Shown: positions 1 through 9,026 of the stretch, piece by piece
Layout of the letters: each line of letters opens with the position of its first letter
How positions within the stretch are numbered: position 1 is the stretch's first letter
Origin: Microbacterium sp. SORGH_AS_0969
Lineage (GTDB): Bacteria > Actinomycetota > Actinomycetes > Actinomycetales > Microbacteriaceae
Direction of reading: 5' to 3'
DNA length: 64,000 nucleotides
Assembly (NCBI RefSeq): GCF_030818255.1
Contig: NZ_JAUTAG010000001.1
Span: 1,426,001 to 1,490,000 of the forward strand
Notes under the pieces: generated by a model
What the model was told of the DNA's origin: nothing
The model's database searches: none
Seen by the model: only the letters and a program-made list of their open reading frames with translations
Made by a program: the position numbers and the translations under genes

Positions 1-86
1 GCGAGGAGCGCGTTGCCGAGGGTCTCGGCGGTGATCCCCGTGCTGTCGGACACGAAGAACACCGCGCGCGTGGCGGCGCTCAGCAC
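1..86 (-). CDS. Pyruvate, phosphate/water dikinase regulatory protein (N-terminal part, runs off window)
   Basis: The reverse strand encodes an N-terminus containing VFFVSDSTGITAETLGNALL, the opening strand and P-loop-like region of the PpsR/PDRP family. Family members are bifunctional Ser/Thr kinase/pyrophosphorylases that switch PEP synthase or pyruvate phosphate dikinase on and off with ADP and Pi. Only about 28 residues are in the window. I place the start at a GTG because the frame carries a stop shortly upstream and no other start codon follows it; the nearby ATG at 114 is in a different frame with an early stop. It lies 116 bases downstream of the small-gene array on the same strand. 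The family call rests on one short motif. Confidence 0.6.
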   Translation of the reverse strand, partial: MLSAATRAVFFVSDSTGITAETLGNALL

Positions 87-202
87 GGTGTCCGCGGCGT
101 CGTGGGGTGGGCCATGCGACGACGCTAGGGAAGTTCACTCAGAATTCCTGCGCCGAACGAAAGTAAGAAACTGGATTCTTATCCGATGCGTAATCCGCGC
201 TC

Positions 203-601
203 TCAGGGCACTGCTTCGTAGGACTGCACGCTGGCAAGACCGATCAACGGCATGATGCGAGCCGAGACCCACCCCACCTGGAAGTCGTAGACGCCCGGTC
301 GGAACTCGGCGGCGACGCGCGCGGAGTTGTCGAAGGTGACGCCCCTCTGGAGCACGACGTCACCGCACTCCGTGGTGTGGAGGAGCACGCTGGGAAGGCT
401 GCTCGACCCTTTGAACCCGCCGGAGGACTCTCGGGGCTCCGCGGAGGTGACGGTGCACCGCCACGTGGTCAGCACGTTGTTCTCGAGCGGCGGTCCGATG
501 AAGAGCGTGAACACGGTGAGCGCGAACCCCAGTGCGACGACGAGCAGTGACGCGAGGAACGCGAGTTTGCTCGGAGGCTTCTTCTTTCGACCCGCCGGCA
601 T
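203..601 (-). CDS. Small single-pass membrane protein, paralogue C of the Rhs-linked family
   Basis: 132 aa. A basic N-terminus (MPAGRKKKPPSK) is followed by one hydrophobic segment at about residues 13-36 and an ectodomain of about 95 residues. The ectodomain carries WRCTVTSAEPRESSGGFKGS, then a second Cys (HTTECGD), then GVTFDN and a YDFQVGWVS segment. It is highly similar to the protein at 2350-2745 and more distantly to the one at 926-1321. The ATG overlaps the stop of the upstream gene (TGATG), so translation is probably coupled. I recognise no named domain. As the last member of a small-gene array behind an Rhs toxin it is a candidate immunity protein acting at or outside the membrane; that is inference from position. 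Confidence 0.75.
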   Translation of the reverse strand: MPAGRKKKPPSKLAFLASLLVVALGFALTVFTLFIGPPLENNVLTTWRCTVTSAEPRESSGGFKGSSSLPSVLLHTTECGDVVLQRGVTFDNSARVAAEFRPGVYDFQVGWVSARIMPLIGLASVQSYEAVP

Positions 602-849
602 CAACGCCCCTCGGTCAGGATGCCGTTGACCTCGGTCTCGATCGCGCGTGCGCGCGCGGCGGTCTCGGGGCTGCCCGCGTGCACCCCGGGCGCGAGCCGC
701 GTCAGGACGCTTCGCAGGCGCATCAGGATCTCGGTGCCGGTCGAGCCGCCCGCGATCGCGTCGTCGATCTCGCGGGACCAGTTCTGGTGCCCGGCGGCGT
801 CGAGCTCGTCGCGCAGTCCGCGCGCCGTCGCGAGAACGTCGTAGGCCAT
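601..849 (-). CDS. Small helical protein in the Rhs-linked array
   Basis: 82 aa beginning MAYDVLATARGLRDEL, predominantly helical and acidic, with a SREIDDAIAGGSTGTEILMR segment. There is no signal peptide or membrane segment, so it should be cytosolic. AGGAAG lies 7 bases before the ATG, which is why I prefer this start over an upstream TTG. Its stop overlaps the next gene's ATG. It has the size and character of immunity-type proteins found behind Rhs toxins, and it alternates with the membrane paralogues in the array, but no family can be named with confidence. Confidence 0.65.
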   Translation of the reverse strand: MAYDVLATARGLRDELDAAGHQNWSREIDDAIAGGSTGTEILMRLRSVLTRLAPGVHAGSPETAARARAIETEVNGILTEGR

Positions 850-925
850 GAGAGGACTTCCTGTCTGCTCGAGCGACAACGGACGAAGAGCATCTCGGCT
901 GGTCGTCGCGCGGTCGGCATCCGGT

Positions 926-1321
926 TCATTCCCGCAGGAAGGTGAAACTCTTTACCGTCGGAAGGCCGTCGGGCAGAAGCGGCATGATCGTGCGGGAGAA
1001 CCATCCCGTCTCGATGTTGTACACCCCCGGCGCGAACGACGCAGCGATCTCGGCACTGTTGTCGAAGGTGACCCCCTGCTGCCAGCTCAGGGCTCCGCAG
1101 TCGTTCGTCTCGATTCGGACGATGGGGAGGGTCGGGCTTCGTCCGCCCCCGGAGGATGCCGCGCTCGCCCCCGTCACCGTGCACTCGCGGCCCTCGATCC
1201 CGATGTCGTCCCAGATGGGAATCAGGACAACTCCCAACGCCGCGAGCATCATCAGGGTGAGCGCGCCGAGCACCGCGCCGCGCTTGAGGGAGCGTCGTGA
1301 CGTCTGGCATCGCCGGCTCAT
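926..1321 (-). CDS. Small single-pass membrane protein, paralogue B of the Rhs-linked family
   Basis: 131 aa from the chosen ATG (MSRRCQTSRRSLKRGAVLG). A basic N-terminus and one membrane segment at about residues 15-36 precede an ectodomain. The ectodomain keeps the family pattern ECTVTGA, then IETNDCGAL, then QQGVTFDNSAEIAA, then YNIETGWFSR. It is clearly diverged from paralogues A and C but keeps both cysteines. The open frame extends upstream to 1486 but would overlap the 1416-1715 gene. I chose the internal start because it reproduces the paralogues' N-terminal layout, although its ribosome-binding site is weak. Function unknown; candidate immunity protein by context. Confidence 0.65.
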   Translation of the reverse strand: MSRRCQTSRRSLKRGAVLGALTLMMLAALGVVLIPIWDDIGIEGRECTVTGASAASSGGGRSPTLPIVRIETNDCGALSWQQGVTFDNSAEIAASFAPGVYNIETGWFSRTIMPLLPDGLPTVKSFTFLRE

Positions 1322-1415
1322 GCGTTCGGCCACTGCTCGCGTGGCGGGGCGGCCCGGAACTTCACCATCGACATCCCTTTCCCCTTGCGCCGCGTGTCGG
1401 CTCTTCGGCGCCCGA

Positions 1416-1715
1416 TCAGACGAGACGCCTGAGAGAGTCGTAGACGGCTTCCCGTCGTTCATCGATTCTGCGATTGTTCTCGACATCGGGGACGATGCCG
1501 TCCATCAACACGAGGTCGGTGAACGAGTTCATCCCTCCGAAGACCGCCAGGCCGCGGGCGGCCGCCTCGCGAACCTCGTCCGGGCTGCCGGCGCGAAGGA
1601 GGTCACGGGCGACCCCGTCGAAGAACGTCGCGTATCGGTCTTCGTCGACGGTTCTCAGCGCCTGGGCGATCGTCACCACGTCTGCGACCGCGCTGTCGAC
1701 GAGTCCCGCGTTCAT
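1416..1715 (-). CDS. Small helical protein with GGMNSFTDLVL motif, Rhs-linked array
   Basis: 99 aa starting MNAGLVDSAVADVVTIAQAL, soluble and largely helical. The FGGMNSFTDLVLMDG stretch near residue 60 resembles a motif I associate with small uncharacterised proteins beside bacterial polymorphic toxins; this is a recollection, not a database match. GGTGAGGAG upstream of the ATG is a good ribosome-binding site. It lies 11 bases after the stop of the membrane gene at 1727-2314 and is probably cotranscribed. Candidate cytosolic immunity protein. Confidence 0.65.
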   Translation of the reverse strand: MNAGLVDSAVADVVTIAQALRTVDEDRYATFFDGVARDLLRAGSPDEVREAAARGLAVFGGMNSFTDLVLMDGIVPDVENNRRIDERREAVYDSLRRLV

Positions 1716-1726
1716 CGAGGTGCTCC

Positions 1727-2314
1727 TCACCTCTCCTGCAGGGGGCGGGCGGCGTCGGGGATCGGGAGGTCGGGGCGGTACTGCCGGAAGTATTCGATGA
1801 GCTGCGGGTAGCCGAGCATGATGCCGGTGGCGTAGAACCGGGTTTTCGATCCGGTCTTTCCGAGGATGCCGCCGTAGTTGCTCGTGATGTGCGGGGCGAG
1901 GGCCGTGAGCTCGGCGAGGGGGATCTCGCGGGGTGCCGCGATCATCGGGAAGGACCAGATGGTGTCGGGGGTCACTTCGAGCCGTAGGCGGTGCATGCCC
2001 TTGGCGAGAAGGATCAACAGGATGCCGCCGACGACAGTGGCAACGCCGGCGATCCTCATCGCTGGCGGTGATGCCGGACGGGTGAAGGCGACCAACGCGA
2101 TGACGGCTCCCAGCGCGACGACGGCGATGCCGACGGTGCGGATGAGCACGCGTTGCCAGCGTCGGGTGGAGACGACGAAGAGGACGTTGGCCTTGGTGGC
2201 CTTGTATGTCGCGGTCGACGGCGAGCGGCGGATGCCGGCCGACACGGCGAGTGTGACGATGACCATCGCGGCGACGGCGACTCCGACACTCACGGCCGTG
2301 GTGGAGAAGTTCAT
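1727..2314 (-). CDS. Uncharacterised membrane protein with possible PH-like cytoplasmic domain
   Basis: 195 aa. Hydrophobic segments lie at about residues 5-27, 58-80 and 85-105. They are followed by a soluble C-terminal half (RLRLEVTPDTIWSFPM, then ITSNYGGILGKTGSKTRFYA), a pattern seen in bacterial PH-like membrane proteins. I see no catalytic motif. It sits inside the Rhs-linked array, 35 bases downstream of paralogue A, so it may belong to the toxin locus, but it could also be an unrelated membrane protein. GAAAGG precedes the ATG. Confidence 0.6.
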   Translation of the reverse strand: MNFSTTAVSVGVAVAAMVIVTLAVSAGIRRSPSTATYKATKANVLFVVSTRRWQRVLIRTVGIAVVALGAVIALVAFTRPASPPAMRIAGVATVVGGILLILLAKGMHRLRLEVTPDTIWSFPMIAAPREIPLAELTALAPHITSNYGGILGKTGSKTRFYATGIMLGYPQLIEYFRQYRPDLPIPDAARPLQER

Positions 2315-2349
2315 GGCTCAGCCTTTCATGCACTCGATCGGGGCGTCGG

Positions 2350-2745
2350 TCAGCTCACGGGCTCATACGACTGGGCCTCGGGAAGCCCGTTCGGGAGGAG
2401 TCTGATCAGGAAAGCGGATACCCAACCAATCTGGAAGTCGTAGGTACCTAGCACGAAGTCAGCGGCGATTTCAGTGTTGTTGTCGAAGGTCACGCCGTTC
2501 TGAAGGGCGATGTCACCGCAGTCGCTCGTGTGCAGGAGCACGCTGGGCAGCGTGGTCGATCCCTTGAATGTTCCCGACGATTCTCGCGGCTCGGCGGATG
2601 TCACGTCGCACCTCCAGGTGGTGAGTACGTTCTTCTCCAGCCCGGGGGCAACGAACAGCACGAAAATGACGACCGCCACCATGAGAAGGAAGATCGATCC
2701 GAGCACCTTCAGCTTCAGCGACGATTTGCGCCTGGTAGAGGTCAT
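2350..2745 (-). CDS. Small single-pass membrane protein, paralogue A, directly behind the Rhs toxin
   Basis: 131 aa from MTSTRRKSSLKLK. One membrane segment lies at about residues 14-36. The ectodomain has WRCDVTSAEPRESSGTFKGS, LLHTSDCGD, QNGVTFDN and YDFQIGWVS. The ATG overlaps the Rhs stop codon (TGATG), so this gene is translationally coupled to the toxin and is the prime candidate for its cognate immunity protein. The N-in topology implied by the basic N-terminus puts the conserved two-Cys domain outside the cytoplasm. This fits a toxin that acts on the envelope, but that is inference. Confidence 0.7.
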   Translation of the reverse strand: MTSTRRKSSLKLKVLGSIFLLMVAVVIFVLFVAPGLEKNVLTTWRCDVTSAEPRESSGTFKGSTTLPSVLLHTSDCGDIALQNGVTFDNNTEIAADFVLGTYDFQIGWVSAFLIRLLPNGLPEAQSYEPVS

Positions 2746-5700
2746 CACGGCGCCCACCTTCCCACGACGGGTCCGTCTGCGCCGTTCGCCAGTCCCTGGA
2801 GCAGACCGCTCGTGATGTCCGTCGGGGTCGGGCCGCCGGGTTTGAGAGCACTGTTGGCCAAACCGCTGAGGGCTCCGGTGACGTGGCTCACTCCGAGCTC
2901 GGTCAACATGCTGCCGTAGTTGAACGGCGCAGCGTGGCGGCCGCTGCTGGTCGCTGCGACGAAGTTGGGGAACTGTGCGGCGACCGCGTCTGAGAGCCCC
3001 TTGCCCAAGTACCCGGAGACCGCTGATCCTCCGGCTCCCGTGAGGAAGCCCGACGTGCCCGCCTGCAGGTAGCCCGGCAGGGAGTGGTCGCCGTCACTGA
3101 ACTGGTAATCGAGCAGGTTGCCTGTGGATCCGCTGGTGCCACCTGCCACGATCCCGCGGTTAAGGGGATCCTTGAGCAGGTTGTACAGGTTCTGCACGCC
3201 CTTGCCTGCGTCATCCGCAAACGAGGCGATGCGCACGACATCCTTCGCCCTGGCCAGCCCCGCTGCGACGCCTCCTCCGACAGCTCCTGAGACGGCGCCG
3301 GTGAGCGTGTCCGTCCCGACCTTTCCCCAGTCGACCGTTCCCGTCGTGGTCTTCTGCGAGATGTACGACGTACCGCCGGATATGAGAGCCCCGCTGGCGG
3401 CACCGATGAGGACAGCGCCGACCGGCCCACCAACCCCGGTGAACATCAGCCCCACTCCGACGACCACGACGGCTCCGGCGAGGATGACGTCCCAGTTGTC
3501 CCCGACCCAGTCCGCCGCCGTGGCCAGCGCCCCCTGGTGCGCCTCGGCGTACGCCGTGAGCTCGGCATCCGTCACCGGCCGCAGGCCCAGCGGGTCGGTG
3601 GCGTGAAGCGGGTCGTTCCCCGCGAACGAGTAGGGGTTGGTGCCCCACACCGCGCCGATGGGCGCCTCGAGCGGGTCGGTGGTGAGGAAGCCGCGCGTCG
3701 ACGGATCGTAGGCGCGCGCCCCCATCCACTCGAGCCCGGCGATCGCCAGGTCTCCGCTCGGGGTGATCGAGACCGCGCCACCGCCCAGCGACTGGACGGC
3801 GCGCAGAGCGGCCCACGGCTCGTCCGCCGCCGCGGAGCGCGCGTCGCGCCAGCCGCCGACGACCCACTCGCCGTCGATTCCCGCGAGGGCGCCCGGCGCA
3901 CGGAAGACATCGGTCGATCCGACCCGCAGCGCACGAGGCATACCGTCGGCGGTGTCCCAGAGCAGGCGGATGCCGTCGACCTCGACGAGATCGCCGAGCG
4001 CATCGACGTGGAGCGAGGTCTGACGCGCCTCACCGTCGGAGAGGCGTTCGGTCACGCTCCGCAGCCAGCCGCGTTCCTCCCACGAGTAGGTCGTCTCGTG
4101 GTCGAGAGCGACCTCGCGCATACGACGTCCGCGGGCGTCGTAGGAGAAGGTCGTCTCACCGTCCGCGTCGGTCATCGACACGAGCTGTCCGGCCTCGTCG
4201 TACGTCGACACGCGCTCGCCGTGGCGAGTCGTCTCGCTCACGAGGCGGCCGGCGTCGTCGTAGCGCCAGAGGGTCTCGCCGTCCGCGTTCACCGCCGAGA
4301 CCAGCTGTGCCGCGTCATCGTGCAGGTAACGCGTGGTGCCCGTGGCATCCGTGATCGCGAGGATCCGGCCGGTGTGGTCGCGCTCGATGCGCGTCACGGT
4401 CGCGCCCGTGGCATCGGTCCGCGTGTGCGCGACCGGGAAGCCGTCTGCGTAGTCCCAGGTCTGCAGGCTGTCGCCTGCGCGGGCTTCGAGGATCCGCCCG
4501 AACGCGTCGCGCGTGTAGTGCACGGCGCCGAGGCGGGAGTGATCCAGACGGGTGAGGCGGCCCGCGGCATCCCGTGTGTAGTCGACGGTGACCCCCGTGG
4601 GGGTGACGAGGCGGGTGCGAGCACCGTCGGCGTCGTACTCCCACCGCGTCGTCTCGTCGCCCGTGACGCGCTCGACGAGCCGGCCGATGCGGCTGTAGCG
4701 CAGCGTGTGGGACACGGTTTCGGCGCCGGTGTGGTCGACGACCGTGGCGGATCGTTCACCCGGATCGCGGCGGATCTCGGTGACCCGGCGCCCGTCGACC
4801 GAGAGACCGGATGCCAGCCCCGCAGCGTCGTACGTCCACTCGGTCGTGACGCCGTCCGGCGCCGTCTGCGCGATCTGGCGACCGGCTGCGTCATACGCGG
4901 CGGTGGTCACCCGCCCGAGCGGGTCGGTCTGCGAGGCGACCTGGTCGAGGTCGGTGTACGCGCGCGTCGTCACCGATCCGAGGGGATCGGTGATCGACAC
5001 CAGGCGCCCCCGGTCGTCATAGGCGTACCGGGTGACCCCACCGATGCCGTTCGTGGCGGCGACGAGCTGGCCGGCGGCGTCGTACGAGAAGCGACGGATG
5101 CCGTAGCGCGCGTCCTGCGCGAAGGTCAGGCGCCCCGCTTTGTCGTAGCCGAGCCGCGTGACACCCACGCCGGGGGTGTCGAGGCGAACCACGCGTCCGA
5201 CCTCATCGTAGGTGGTCTCGGCGCGTTCTCCGGTGGGGAGGATGCGGGCGACGATGCGGGAGTCGGCATCGTATTCGAGGGTGGTGCGGGCGTCGTTGCC
5301 GTCGATGGCCGCGACGGGACGGCCGCAGTGGTCGTACTCGTACCGGGTCGTTCGTCCCGCGGGGGTCGTGATCGTGGTGACACGCCCGGCCAGGTCGCGT
5401 TCGATGCGGGTGAGGCCGCCGTCGGCGTCGACGAGCTCCACCGGTCGCCCGCACGCGTCGTAGGTGATGAGCGATGGGTTGCCCGCGGCATCCTGGATCC
5501 TCTCCGGCCGGCCGTAGCTGTCGTAACGGACCGAGGTCTCTTCGAATGCGGTGCGCACCGTGAAGGTGGTGTCCTCGCGCGAGATGTCAGTGTGCACGCC
5601 GGTGGGATCGGTCGTGCGCACCAGCTCGCCGACGGCGTCGTACTCGCGGGTCCAGACCCCGCCCGTGGGATCGGTGATCTCGCGCAGGCGGGAGAGGGCG

Positions 5701-8138
5701 TCGTGGGTGAAGCCCCAGGTCGCGCCGTCGGGGAGGGTCATCGCGGTGACGTTGCCGAAGGCGTCGAACGACCGGTCGATGGCCCGGCCGAGCGGGTCGG
5801 TGGTTCGGGTGAGGCGGCCGTGGGGGCCGTACTCGAGCTCGGTGCGCGCGCCGAGGGGGTCGATGATCGCGGTGATCTGTCCGCCGGGGCCGTGTTCGTA
5901 GCGCCAGATCGCGCCGTCCGGATCTTCGCGGGATGCCAGGGCGCCGGTGTCGCCGTACACGTATCGCGTGACGGCACCGAGGGGGGTGATGGCCTGGGTG
6001 ACCCGGCCGGTGGCGTCGCGAAGAAGCTTCGCGACCGCGCCGTCGGCGTTGCGGGTCGCGGTGAGTTCGCCGTGCGCGTCGTAGTCGAGACGGACGACGA
6101 CACCCTCGGGGTCTTCGACGCGGCGGAGGAGCCCGTTCTCCCAGTCGAGCTCGGTGACACCCCCACCGGGATCAGTCACCCGGGACGGGTTCCGCTCCAG
6201 ATCGTTGGGGTAGTCGTAGGTGACGACACCGCCGTCGGCGGTGACGACGGTGGTGACGCGGTCGTGGTCGTCGTACCCGTAGGTGATGTCGGCGCCGTCG
6301 GGGGTGACGGTGCGGGTCTTGCGTCCGCGGGTGTCGTACGCGTGGACGGTGATGCGTCCTTCGCGGTCGGTGACGGAGACGAGGTTGCCGGTGGGGTCGT
6401 ACGCCATCGACTGGCGGTTGCCGTCGGTGTCGATGATCCCGACGAGGCGGCCCTTGCGGTCGGCGATCCACGTGTTCGCGTTCGACCCATCGGCGTCTGC
6501 GACCTCGGTGACGCGGCCGGAGAGGTAGGTGAAGCGGGTGTGACGCCCGAACTCCGTGGTCTGCTCCCGCACGCGCCGCTGCGCGTCGTACACGTTGGTG
6601 CACTCGATCACACCGGTCGCGGCGGTGACCTGGTCGATGAGGTCGTCGTCGTTCCACCGGTACGTCCGCGTCCCCGCCGGACCGGTGACCGCGGTGAGGC
6701 GCCGGTCGTCGTCGTACAGGTACTCGACCCGGCGCCCGTCGGAGGAGGTGACGGATGCCACGAGCCCGTCGACGTAGTCGACGTCGATGCGGCGGTTGCG
6801 GGAGTGCTCCAGGGCTGTTACGGCTCCGGATGCGTCACGGAGAACGGTCATGACGTTGCCGGCTCCCGCGCCGGCGGCGACCCAGTCGCCGCCGGTGGTG
6901 AACGCCCACCACGCCCCCGCGTTGTCGGTGACGAGCAGCCCGTCCGGCGCGGTGAGACCCCGCGCCGCGAGCTCCGCCGCGCTCGCCCGGTTCAGCCAGT
7001 AGTTCTCCCCCGTCCCGCGGGCCCAGTCGCGCCCATCGACGCCGAACACGATCTGCCGCCCGTCCGCCATCACGAACCGGGCATCGTCCTCACCCAGTAC
7101 CAGGGTGGTGTCCAGGATCGACGACCACCCGACACCGAACACCCCCGCCCCGTCGTTGAGGGAGTTGTACATGCGTGTCAGCGACAGCAACGCCGTCGCC
7201 GCGGGGAACGGCAGGTCGTTCTCCGGCTCGAGGAAATTGCCCGTGGCGGAGTTCACCGGGTCGTTCACGAACCCCGTCGTCGGAGCCCCACCCCACGCCG
7301 TCGGCGGGTCGATCACCAGATCCTGACGGGTCGCGGACACCCCCGCCGCGGCCAGCGACGCCGCCAACGCGGCATCCGACACCGTCCCGATCCCCCCGTT
7401 CGTCCCGGCGTCCTCGAACGCCTGCGCGATCGTGTTCGCCCACGCCGTGTCGTTCGCATTCGCGTCCAACCACGCGCGGAAACCCGCGACGACCGGACTG
7501 ACATCAATGCCACCGAAATCGCACGTCGCCATGAAATCGCCGGTCCACTCCGACAGACGCCCCGGGTGCGCCGAGAGGCCGGCGTCCAATTCCGCGGTGC
7601 CGTTGGCGAACGACCGGAGGTTCTCGGGGCGCGCCGACGACGTGCCGCCGCCCCCGCCTCCGCTGCCCGGTGCGGGCGTCTGTCGGGGCGACGACGTCAG
7701 CGTCGTGGCCTGGAACACCGGCGGATCGATCGGCCCCGCGGTGGGCGGCGGCTCCTCGCCGAAGATGTCGTCCCACGTCGCGTCCAGCCAGTTCGACCGC
7801 CGCGCCTCGACTCGGTCGCGCCACTCCCGCGCGCGCTTGCGCCGCGCGTTCTCCTCCCGCGCCGCATCGCTCAGGCGCCCCATGAACGACGCCACGTCGC
7901 GCAGTCGGTAGACCAGCTCGCGCGCGTCGCTCGCCGCGATGTCGGCGTTCGCGTTGAACAGCTCGGAGAAGTAGCCCGAGAAATCGGTCCGCGCCGTCGC
8001 GGCGTACGAGATCCGCGACGCGGTCTGATCTTCGATGTGGTTCGCGGCCGCGTTCGCCGCCGACGCGACAGCGTCGGCCCGTCCGAAGTCGTACGTCAGG
8101 TCAGGTGCCCCATACACCTCGAGATCGACATCAGCCAC
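2745..8138 (-). CDS. Rhs/YD-repeat polymorphic toxin
   Basis: About 1797 aa. Residues 1-130 are helical (DLEVYGAPDLTYDFG start), like a WXG/LXG-type secretion or adaptor region. A Pro/Gly linker follows near 135-175. A DUF6531-type start-of-cage segment (VNDPVNSATGNF) lies near residue 290. Dozens of YD repeats of the form YDxxGRxxxxTxPxG run from about 440 to 1480. The core ends at GARAYDPSTRGFLTTDPLEA and TDPLGLRP near 1516. The last 280 residues are variable, Gly/Ala-rich, with a hydrophobic stretch at about 1545-1590 and no nuclease or deaminase motif that I recognise. I chose the GTG (VADVDLEVYG) with GGGGGG upstream; the open frame runs back to 8207. Proteins of this type deliver a C-terminal toxin to neighbouring cells. 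Confidence 0.85.
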   Translation of the reverse strand: MADVDLEVYGAPDLTYDFGRADAVASAANAAANHIEDQTASRISYAATARTDFSGYFSELFNANADIAASDARELVYRLRDVASFMGRLSDAAREENARRKRAREWRDRVEARRSNWLDATWDDIFGEEPPPTAGPIDPPVFQATTLTSSPRQTPAPGSGGGGGGTSSARPENLRSFANGTAELDAGLSAHPGRLSEWTGDFMATCDFGGIDVSPVVAGFRAWLDANANDTAWANTIAQAFEDAGTNGGIGTVSDAALAASLAAAGVSATRQDLVIDPPTAWGGAPTTGFVNDPVNSATGNFLEPENDLPFPAATALLSLTRMYNSLNDGAGVFGVGWSSILDTTLVLGEDDARFVMADGRQIVFGVDGRDWARGTGENYWLNRASAAELAARGLTAPDGLLVTDNAGAWWAFTTGGDWVAAGAGAGNVMTVLRDASGAVTALEHSRNRRIDVDYVDGLVASVTSSDGRRVEYLYDDDRRLTAVTGPAGTRTYRWNDDDLIDQVTAATGVIECTNVYDAQRRVREQTTEFGRHTRFTYLSGRVTEVADADGSNANTWIADRKGRLVGIIDTDGNRQSMAYDPTGNLVSVTDREGRITVHAYDTRGRKTRTVTPDGADITYGYDDHDRVTTVVTADGGVVTYDYPNDLERNPSRVTDPGGGVTELDWENGLLRRVEDPEGVVVRLDYDAHGELTATRNADGAVAKLLRDATGRVTQAITPLGAVTRYVYGDTGALASREDPDGAIWRYEHGPGGQITAIIDPLGARTELEYGPHGRLTRTTDPLGRAIDRSFDAFGNVTAMTLPDGATWGFTHDALSRLREITDPTGGVWTREYDAVGELVRTTDPTGVHTDISREDTTFTVRTAFEETSVRYDSYGRPERIQDAAGNPSLITYDACGRPVELVDADGGLTRIERDLAGRVTTITTPAGRTTRYEYDHCGRPVAAIDGNDARTTLEYDADSRIVARILPTGERAETTYDEVGRVVRLDTPGVGVTRLGYDKAGRLTFAQDARYGIRRFSYDAAGQLVAATNGIGGVTRYAYDDRGRLVSITDPLGSVTTRAYTDLDQVASQTDPLGRVTTAAYDAAGRQIAQTAPDGVTTEWTYDAAGLASGLSVDGRRVTEIRRDPGERSATVVDHTGAETVSHTLRYSRIGRLVERVTGDETTRWEYDADGARTRLVTPTGVTVDYTRDAAGRLTRLDHSRLGAVHYTRDAFGRILEARAGDSLQTWDYADGFPVAHTRTDATGATVTRIERDHTGRILAITDATGTTRYLHDDAAQLVSAVNADGETLWRYDDAGRLVSETTRHGERVSTYDEAGQLVSMTDADGETTFSYDARGRRMREVALDHETTYSWEERGWLRSVTERLSDGEARQTSLHVDALGDLVEVDGIRLLWDTADGMPRALRVGSTDVFRAPGALAGIDGEWVVGGWRDARSAAADEPWAALRAVQSLGGGAVSITPSGDLAIAGLEWMGARAYDPSTRGFLTTDPLEAPIGAVWGTNPYSFAGNDPLHATDPLGLRPVTDAELTAYAEAHQGALATAADWVGDNWDVILAGAVVVVGVGLMFTGVGGPVGAVLIGAASGALISGGTSYISQKTTTGTVDWGKVGTDTLTGAVSGAVGGGVAAGLARAKDVVRIASFADDAGKGVQNLYNLLKDPLNRGIVAGGTSGSTGNLLDYQFSDGDHSLPGYLQAGTSGFLTGAGGSAVSGYLGKGLSDAVAAQFPNFVAATSSGRHAAPFNYGSMLTELGVSHVTGALSGLANSALKPGGPTPTDITSGLLQGLANGADGPVVGRWAP

Positions 8139-8390
8139 CGAAAACCCCCCAGTCGTCCCGCGGTCACACACCGACCGCTCATGGCGACAGAAAGGATAAC
8201 TCGCCACCCTTTTTCGTCCCGGAAGACTTGATTTTGCTCGGCGTCTGCAGCAAGAAGACGGCCGTTCCGCTCCCGCACGGCGTCACCTGGGGATTGCCGA
8301 TGAGCCCGTCAGCATCCAGGCTCTCCGGAGGTCGCGCGCTCCCCGAGGAATAGACTGGATGCCATCGACACCGTTCTTCCGGGATCTTCC

Positions 8391-9026
8391 GTGGCCACTT
8401 CCTCTTCTGCGCGCGCCTTCGACGTGCGTCATCTGCAGCTCGCGCGCGCCTTCTTCGCCGCCATCGCCGCTGCCATGGTCACCTTCTCGTCCGACCACTC
8501 CGCGTCCGTGGGCCTCGCCGTCTTCAGCGGGTTCACGCTCGCCACGGCGCTCGTGTTCGCCCTGTCGGCCTGGCTCGTCTTCCCGCGCGGATCCCGCGCG
8601 ACGGTCATCGTCCTCGCCGTCGTCTCGGCCGTGGCAGGCATGGCCGCGAGCGTTCCGTCGTGGCGAGAGACCGGCACCTTCTTCGCCATCGTGATCGCGT
8701 GGGCGTTCGTGAGCGGTCTCATCGAGGTGATCGCCGCGGTCCGCGATCGTCGAGCCGGGCGCGTCGCGGCCGCTCCCCGTGACGGCCTGCTCATCGGCAT
8801 CCTGACTCTCGTCCTCGGCGTCGGCCTCCTGGTCACCAACCCGCAGTTCGCCCTCGGCTACGCGATCGAGGGGGCGGGTTCGTTCACCCTGACCGGGATC
8901 GTCATCGCCGTCGGGCTCTTCGGCGGTTACGCGGCGGTCGTCGCCGTCTTTCTGGCGATCGCGGGCTTCTCTCCGCGCCGCCCCGAGCCGATTCCGGCTG
9001 CACCCACCGAGGAGGCCGTGTCGTGA
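8391..9026 (+). CDS. Multi-pass membrane protein, HdeD/DUF308-like
   Basis: 211 aa, GTG start (MATSSSARAFDVRHLQLARA). About six hydrophobic segments are visible in the pattern of small DUF308/HdeD-like membrane proteins, with a charged DRRAGRVAAAPRDG loop near the middle. It has no signal peptide cleavage site or catalytic motif. Its stop overlaps the GTG of the next gene, so the two form a two-gene operon divergent from the Rhs locus. No specific role can be given. Confidence 0.65.
   Translation: MATSSSARAFDVRHLQLARAFFAAIAAAMVTFSSDHSASVGLAVFSGFTLATALVFALSAWLVFPRGSRATVIVLAVVSAVAGMAASVPSWRETGTFFAIVIAWAFVSGLIEVIAAVRDRRAGRVAAAPRDGLLIGILTLVLGVGLLVTNPQFALGYAIEGAGSFTLTGIVIAVGLFGGYAAVVAVFLAIAGFSPRRPEPIPAAPTEEAVS

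Noticed and set aside
3537..8231. Open plus-strand frame of about 1560 codons opposite the Rhs gene
   Set aside because: It is the antisense shadow of YD repeats in GC-rich DNA. The translation is low-complexity Val/Gly/Arg/Asp-rich without domain features, while the minus strand is a clear Rhs protein.
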